Origin: an uncultured bacterium
GTDB lineage: Bacteria; Bacteroidota; Bacteroidia; Bacteroidales; Bacteroidaceae
NCBI GenBank assembly: GCA_905215575.1
Contig: CAJMQV010000064.1
Span: 1 to 10,225 of the forward strand
Direction of reading: 5' to 3'
DNA length: 10,225 nt
In this document: positions 5,971 to 10,225 of the stretch, piece by piece
How the letters are laid out: every line of letters starts with the position of its first letter
How positions within the stretch are numbered: the stretch's first letter is position 1
Program-made: the position numbers and the translations under genes
Notes under the pieces: generated by a model
The model's database searches: none
Seen by the model: only the letters and a program-made list of their open reading frames with translations
Told to the model about the DNA's origin: nothing

Positions 5971-7500
5971 TTACCAACAATCTTCTGTCTTTGACGGATG
6001 ATTGAACACGGTAGAAGGCACCAGTTCCAGATAATCCAAGAAGAGTTGTGCCTTGCCCAAATCACCGGCTGACTTTATTCTGAAATAATATTTCTTTGCG
6101 GGATCCATATAGAAGTTTCCGACAATACGACGGCCACAAGGAGTATAATTCATAATACCAGAACTATAATTATCTCCGTAAACCCCAGGCGCTCTCATGT
6201 GTCCACCCTGCGAAATGACAAGATCCTCATTGACAAAGGTAGTAGCACCTCTTCCGTAGGAGAGATATCCATCCATATAAGAAGTACGTTCGTCTACCGG
6301 AAGTCCAGCCGGAGCAAGTGCATTTCCTTCTCCAACATAATACTGCACCACCGAACGACTCGGATTTCCGGATAATGCCAGACGTAACTGATACGTTCCT
6401 GCCACGGCAACAGGGGGCAATTCCAGAATTATATCTAACTGTCCATCCTGAGCAACCAGCAGATATTCATCTCCCTGATAGTCACTCCAACCTGACTGAA
6501 ATCCGGTCAGGTAATACAAATCACCGGCAAGAACCTTTATTTTCTCCAAATAGTCCGGTTCCATATAAAAAGCCTTATCCGGAATATCTGTCAGAAGTCT
6601 GCGATACCCTAGATTCATCAGCTCCGGAGAAAGTGAAGCCACATCAAAACGCAATCGCTCCTGAGCATATCCTTTCTCTACAAGCTGATCATCATACAAC
6701 AACATATCCTTTAACAGATACACATTTCCGTTCAGAGCCTCATACATACGCTCTTTGGATACGGACAACCCCTTTAACAGAACCTCACCTTCTCTATAAA
6801 GATCCGGATCATAAGTTACAAAACGATTGATACGTACCCCCTCCGAATCCTTACTCTCATAAAGCTTGATCAAACGGCGAGAAGTACCCATGGTCGTATA
6901 ATAGTCATATATCGGAGCAGTAGCTTTAGCCTCGCCGGTATTCAGAAAATCCCACAGTTCAAAATCTATCTCGTTATAATGATAAACCAATTGCTGTGGA
7001 TTTAATTTTTGTGCCAACAGATGATAGGCAACAAAACGATTGGCCGCATGATTCTCACGAGTGTACTGATCATCATAGATCAAACCGGAAAAAGCAGCAT
7101 CGTCCGCATAATGCTCCTGCAAATAAGCCGTCAGCGAAGCAGCATCAGTAATCCCCATAGAAGAGAAAACAGAATCACTTTCTGCAAAAACCGTAAAGGC
7201 AAAAGGACGTTCCTGAGGAACAAATCCAGACTTTTCAAAACCAAGAGGAGAGGTAAGTGGAGGATTCTGTACCGGAACATAGCTCTCATCTTTAACCAGC
7301 ATCAGAGAATCTGCCCAACCGGTTTCCTGCAGTAACTTTGTAAAGACAGTCAGGTCTGATTTCTGTTTCATCATATCCGGCAACAGAACATGATTCTCTT
7401 GAGGTTCTTCTTTTTCACCTAGGGCATAACCGGGAAGCCCTATAGCCAAACAAGCAAGAAAGAAACCTGCTTTTATCTTAAAATTCTTCATAACCGTCAT
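5971..7500 (-). CDS. Secreted FAS1 (fasciclin-like) protein with C-terminal beta domain
   Basis: The protein has 509 residues from ATG 7500; Met4 (7491) is an equally likely start because MKNFKIKAGFFLACLAIGLPGYALG is a complete signal peptide. Residues about 46-270 resemble a FAS1 domain: helix SDLTVFTKLLQETGWADSL, the TVFAESDSVF motif (103-112; usual form TVFAPTDxAF), NRFVAYHLL (154-162), and a closing NGNVYLLKDMLLYDDQL (257-273). Residues about 350-494 are beta-rich (LDIILELPPVAVAGTYQLRL, KKYYFRIKSAG) and end LFLDYLELVP, an ending common in jelly-roll, galactose-binding-like domains of Bacteroidetes surface proteins; I cannot name the family. FAS1 proteins usually act in adhesion or in surface complexes. 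It is third in the operon, 3 bases after the preceding stop codon. Confidence 0.8.
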   Translation of the reverse strand: MTVMKNFKIKAGFFLACLAIGLPGYALGEKEEPQENHVLLPDMMKQKSDLTVFTKLLQETGWADSLMLVKDESYVPVQNPPLTSPLGFEKSGFVPQERPFAFTVFAESDSVFSSMGITDAASLTAYLQEHYADDAAFSGLIYDDQYTRENHAANRFVAYHLLAQKLNPQQLVYHYNEIDFELWDFLNTGEAKATAPIYDYYTTMGTSRRLIKLYESKDSEGVRINRFVTYDPDLYREGEVLLKGLSVSKERMYEALNGNVYLLKDMLLYDDQLVEKGYAQERLRFDVASLSPELMNLGYRRLLTDIPDKAFYMEPDYLEKIKVLAGDLYYLTGFQSGWSDYQGDEYLLVAQDGQLDIILELPPVAVAGTYQLRLALSGNPSRSVVQYYVGEGNALAPAGLPVDERTSYMDGYLSYGRGATTFVNEDLVISQGGHMRAPGVYGDNYSSGIMNYTPCGRRIVGNFYMDPAKKYYFRIKSAGDLGKAQLFLDYLELVPSTVFNHPSKTEDCW

Positions 7501-7503
7501 TTT

Positions 7504-8937
7504 TTAGTTTTCATCTACAATAGCTTTATCCATCCGCATCACGACTCCGACACTGTATTCGGAAGACGAATATACATTGTCTTTGATATTATCCCAGGGC
7601 TCCCGTACATAATATATGGTTTTCGGATCTGACTTCGCACGGGAACCGGAAACTTCGAATATGTCTGAATTACTCTCTCTTCGAACCGACAAGGTTTGAG
7701 GTACTCCACCGGAGAGCTGGTTGCAAGACACCATCTGAGCATTTTCTCCCGGAGCCACTTCAACCATGGCATTACGAAAACAAATATGACGCTTAATAAA
7801 AGCAAATGTCTTCGAAATCATCTCATGAATCACATCTTCAGAACCGCCACTTGCCAGAACAGCTTTACGCTCACTCTGAATCTTATCCCAGGTATATACA
7901 TCACCATTATTCAGAGCAACAGCCATAGCCTCATCAGATGGCGCAAATATGGTATATCCCACCTTTGCACTGGTCCAGCAGAACCGATACAGATTATCTG
8001 TTTGATTCTCAAAGAAAGAAACACTAGCCTCATCCTCCGGACTTATTTCAAGGCCGACACCATAATGAATATATCCACAATCCGCTAAAAACTTTACCGG
8101 AACCTGCATCAAAGAAAGGAAACTGGGCGCAATCTCTTGCAGCACCTCATAGGTTCTCAGAATGGATTCATGAGCACATGCATCGGTCACCATACAGGTC
8201 TTTCCCTCAATTCCGGGAAGACTCTGAACCACATGAACCATCGGAATATTCTCCCACTCTTTGTTCAAGGCATTCTTCTGATAAGCACCGCGATATTCGC
8301 CATCACATTTTTCTACCTCAGAACCGGCAACGGTGTAAGCATTATCCTGATTTTCGATCATCATCTGATTCAGAATCAAGCGTTGCAATATATTTACGGC
8401 CTCTTCCTCAGTAAGTTTTCCATTAATCACCGTACGCCCTTTTAATCCAGTCTTAAAGTCATACACATATCTTTCTGCTTTCAATGGAAATGTCTGACCC
8501 GGAGCGGATTTAACAGAAACCACTTCGCCTATTGCACTCACCTTATACGGAATCATCTGAAAAGCGTCATCATTGGGAATGAATACCTTCGTCACACTCG
8601 GGCTATTCAAGTAGGCCCAGAAAAAACTTGCCGGAAGATCCGGTACCTTATCCGACAAAATGGTTTTCATAATCTCACAGTTCTCCAGATTCATGATCTG
8701 ATCCATCAGACTAACCGTTGTGTCATTGAAGTGAATCTGTTTCAAATCAGACATAGGAACCCGAATCTCCCCCTGCGAACGGGTATGAATCACCTGTGTA
8801 GCTCCTCCGTCTTCAAAAGTAATACGATAAGCATCCGACAAATCATAATTCTTACTTTGCGTCTGCACCTGAACAGGTACCTGCCCCCATGCGTTCAGGG
8901 CAAAAGCAGATAATATTAAAGGTAAAATACGTTTCAT
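7504..8937 (-). CDS. Secreted protein with two FAS1-like segments
   Basis: This 477-residue protein starts with a signal peptide (MKRILPLILSAFALNAWGQ). Residues 30-72 form a short module, YRITFEDGG...IRVPMSDLKQIHF, similar in pattern to part of the small protein encoded upstream. Two FAS1-like segments follow. The first (about 78-240) has TKVFIPNDDAF (116-126). The second (about 255-475) has GYTIFAPSDEAM (327-338), FAFIKRHICFRNAMV (378-392) where FAS1 domains have their second conserved box, and a closing strand YSVGVVMRMDKAI. Both are divergent, so domain limits are approximate. Eight or more cysteines are spread over the mature chain, which could allow disulfides. Its ATG overlaps the upstream stop codon as ATGA, which suggests translational coupling. 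The location is probably periplasm or cell surface; the ligand is unknown. Confidence 0.8.
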   Translation of the reverse strand: MKRILPLILSAFALNAWGQVPVQVQTQSKNYDLSDAYRITFEDGGATQVIHTRSQGEIRVPMSDLKQIHFNDTTVSLMDQIMNLENCEIMKTILSDKVPDLPASFFWAYLNSPSVTKVFIPNDDAFQMIPYKVSAIGEVVSVKSAPGQTFPLKAERYVYDFKTGLKGRTVINGKLTEEEAVNILQRLILNQMMIENQDNAYTVAGSEVEKCDGEYRGAYQKNALNKEWENIPMVHVVQSLPGIEGKTCMVTDACAHESILRTYEVLQEIAPSFLSLMQVPVKFLADCGYIHYGVGLEISPEDEASVSFFENQTDNLYRFCWTSAKVGYTIFAPSDEAMAVALNNGDVYTWDKIQSERKAVLASGGSEDVIHEMISKTFAFIKRHICFRNAMVEVAPGENAQMVSCNQLSGGVPQTLSVRRESNSDIFEVSGSRAKSDPKTIYYVREPWDNIKDNVYSSSEYSVGVVMRMDKAIVDEN

Positions 8938-9404
8938 TGCTTCAAGATTTTAATGGTTTGATGATTCACTTTTACAACAAGCATACCTTTCGGCAAACCA
9001 GAGAGCACAAGCTGGCAGGCATTATCCTGCACCCGCTCTGTCCGCAAAAGACTTCCGGATGTATCATAAACTTGTACAGAAGAACAATCGGTAATCCCTT
9101 CAATCGTTAACCGGTCAGCATCCAAACGGTAAACCAACGCAGAAGTTCCAGGCGCATGTATTCCCGTTTGCGGAGCCTCAAAACTCAGAGTAGCCACATC
9201 CTCAAAAAGAAACAGTATGTCATACTCCGGATCTACCGGTGCCTGTATCTTTAACAGGAAGGGGTGAAGTTCTATCTGAGAAGATGAAACCATCTCTATC
9301 TGTTGAACGGTACCGTCGCGCATTTTCAAAAAAGCCTTCAAATTATCGGCCTGGACACTGGCATAGGAGAGCAGCGCCATAATACAAAACATTAATTTTC
9401 TCAT
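8934..9404 (-). CDS. Small exported protein with T9SS-like C-terminal module
   Basis: The protein has 156 residues. Residues 1-19 are a signal peptide (MRKLMFCIMALLSYASVQA). Residues 21-76 form a beta-rich module (LKAFLKMRDGTVQQIEM ... LFLFEDVATLSFE) also seen in pattern at the start of the next protein. Residues 108-156 (SSVQVYDTSGSLLRTE ... LVLSGLPKGMLVVKVNHQTIKILKQ) match the layout of the type A C-terminal sorting domain of the type IX secretion system: a VxVYDxxG strand, an L-x-LPKG turn, then VVKV and a terminal KILK. Many intestinal Bacteroides lack a complete T9SS, so the module may be a structural relic or may serve another purpose. It is the first gene of the minus-strand operon and is followed directly by the FAS1 genes. 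The function is unknown. Confidence 0.75.
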   Translation of the reverse strand: MRKLMFCIMALLSYASVQADNLKAFLKMRDGTVQQIEMVSSSQIELHPFLLKIQAPVDPEYDILFLFEDVATLSFEAPQTGIHAPGTSALVYRLDADRLTIEGITDCSSVQVYDTSGSLLRTERVQDNACQLVLSGLPKGMLVVKVNHQTIKILKQ

Positions 9405-9436
9405 TACGGTAAAAATTTAAGATCAATACTCAAACG

Positions 9437-9467
9437 CAAACATAATATTTTTTCAATAAGAAACAAA
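9437..9467 (-). promoter_or_regulatory. Promoter of the fasciclin operon
   Basis: On the minus strand TTTG (9467-9464), a 19-base spacer and TATGTTTG (9444-9437) match the Bacteroidetes consensus exactly. Transcription should start near 9430, giving a leader of about 25 bases ahead of the ATG at 9404. No operator or riboswitch is evident in so short a leader. Confidence 0.8.
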
Positions 9468-10120
9468 TAAAATCAATAAAAAATTATAACATATAAAAAT
9501 CTGATACGCTCCAGAAAAGAAAGAATAAAAACAGACAAATGATAAAATGAGATTTCGTCTCAAAAAACGCTCAAAATAAGAAATATCCACACATCATGAT
9601 TACATGATCCCAAAATTAGAATCTCAGAAGACTTTTTTTTAGTACAACACACTAAAATCCAAGCAAATACCATTCAAAAACAAGACCTGGCTTTTATCTG
9701 AAACAGATCATAAAGACGTATTCAGACATGGCGAAAGTCATTTATCAGGGAGTTTTTTCAAATATTCACGATGACTTTTTAAAAACATCAGGAAGTTTTC
9801 TTACCCGGATAGACTCTTTTTAAACAAAACAGATGTTGTTTTTCTGTATAAAATATGTATATTTATGGCATACACAGCTCCTATGAATGTATAAATATTC
9901 TCTTTTATTTCCAAAACAAAATTTTTAAAATATATACAGGTTACAATTTATCAGACAATACTATTCCATTAACACGATTTTACAAAAAAGAACAGGCATA
10001 CCTATTATATCGCCTTATAATTCGTAACCTTAAAAAGTCGCCTGAAGCACGTTTGCCATATCAAAATCCAACCGGACAATCTAAAATAGCCTTATAAAAG
10101 GAACAACTTGATTCAATAAA
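9468..10120. other. AT-rich region without recognisable genes
   Basis: No convincing coding sequence was found in about 650 bases. An 80-codon frame at 9855-10097 (plus) has no motif, signal peptide or matching promoter, so I do not call it. Short inverted repeats are present: TGAGA-TTTCG-TCTCA at 9548-9562, ATCATG-ATTA-CATGAT at 9593-9608, ATCTG-AAA-CAGAT at 9696-9708, and AAAGTCAT at 9734-9741 with ATGACTTT at 9771-9778, the last followed by more T. TAATTTTG on the minus strand (9618-9611) matches a -7 box but lacks a -33 element. A small RNA is possible but unproven. Confidence 0.5.
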
Positions 10121-10157
10121 AAATGAGGACACTCCTTCTGATAGAGTATCCTCATTT
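10121..10157 (-). terminator. Intrinsic terminator of the gene at the right edge
   Basis: Arms at 10144-10157 and 10121-10134 form a 14-bp stem with a 9-base loop. The single non-Watson-Crick position is a G-U pair in the minus-strand transcript but an A-C mismatch in the plus-strand one, so it is a minus-strand terminator. On that strand it is followed by more T (TTTTATTG). It lies 19 bases after the TAA at 10179-10177. Confidence 0.8.
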
Positions 10158-10176
10158 ACCTGACATCTGAATCACA

Positions 10177-10225
10177 TTATTTCTTTAGCTTGATTTCCTG
10201 TAGCATCTCCTGAACAGCGGCTTCC
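10177..10225 (-). CDS. C-terminal end of an unidentified protein (cut by window edge)
   Basis: Only the last 15 codons are visible, ending EAAVQEMLQEIKLKK and then TAA. The helical, charged ending, the stop codon and a good terminator 19 bases further on support a real gene that begins beyond the window. The fragment is too short to identify. Confidence 0.6.
   Translation of the reverse strand, partial: EAAVQEMLQEIKLKK

Noticed and set aside
9855..10097. 80-codon plus-strand frame in the right-hand AT-rich gap
   Set aside because: It shows no recognisable motif, signal peptide or fitting promoter. Its composition follows the AT-rich background, and no plus-strand terminator suits it.

Overview
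The window looks like a chromosomal segment of an anaerobic gut member of the Bacteroidales (Bacteroides, Phocaeicola or a close relative). The evidence is the repeated promoter pattern TTTG-N(18-19)-TAnnTTTG, AT-rich start regions without Shine-Dalgarno sequences, an S16 protein with a long Ala/Lys/Glu-rich tail, a DUF4251-type exported protein, and secreted fasciclin-like proteins. The genus is inference; no RNA gene or species marker is present.

Layout. Bases 1-658 (minus) hold the N-terminal part of a transglutaminase-like lipoprotein cut by the left edge. Bases 935-1638 (plus) are a self-contained rpsP unit: promoter, gene and intrinsic terminator. Bases 1852-2413 (plus) carry a DUF4251-like exported protein and its 17-bp-stem terminator. 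Bases 2394-5952 (plus) are a complete thiamin unit: promoter, TPP riboswitch, a 143-base leader, thiE, thiC, a Thi4-type thiazole synthase, and a strong hairpin. Bases 9467-5971 (minus) are a three-gene operon for exported proteins: a small protein with a T9SS-like C-terminal module, a protein with two FAS1-like segments, and a FAS1 plus probable beta-jelly-roll protein. Bases 9468-10120 are AT-rich and apparently non-coding. The right edge (10121-10225) has the terminator and last 15 codons of another minus-strand gene.

How the genes work together. In the thiamin operon, ThiC makes the pyrimidine half, Thi4 makes the thiazole half, and ThiE joins them. Thi4 has His151 where the yeast suicide enzyme has its sulfur-donating Cys, so it is expected to use free sulfide catalytically and would replace the usual ThiS/ThiF/ThiG/ThiH set. 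The riboswitch directly upstream should shut the unit down when thiamin pyrophosphate is plentiful. The fasciclin operon is tightly organised (a 4-base ATGA overlap, then a 3-base gap) from one good promoter, which suggests that its three exported products act together, probably at the cell surface. Its function is unknown.

The less ordinary points are the thiamin promoter whose -33 element lies inside the preceding terminator, the thiamin leader with an 11-base direct repeat and a possible 31-codon ORF, and the fasciclin operon. I found no CRISPR array, insertion sequence, phage gene or toxin-antitoxin pair.
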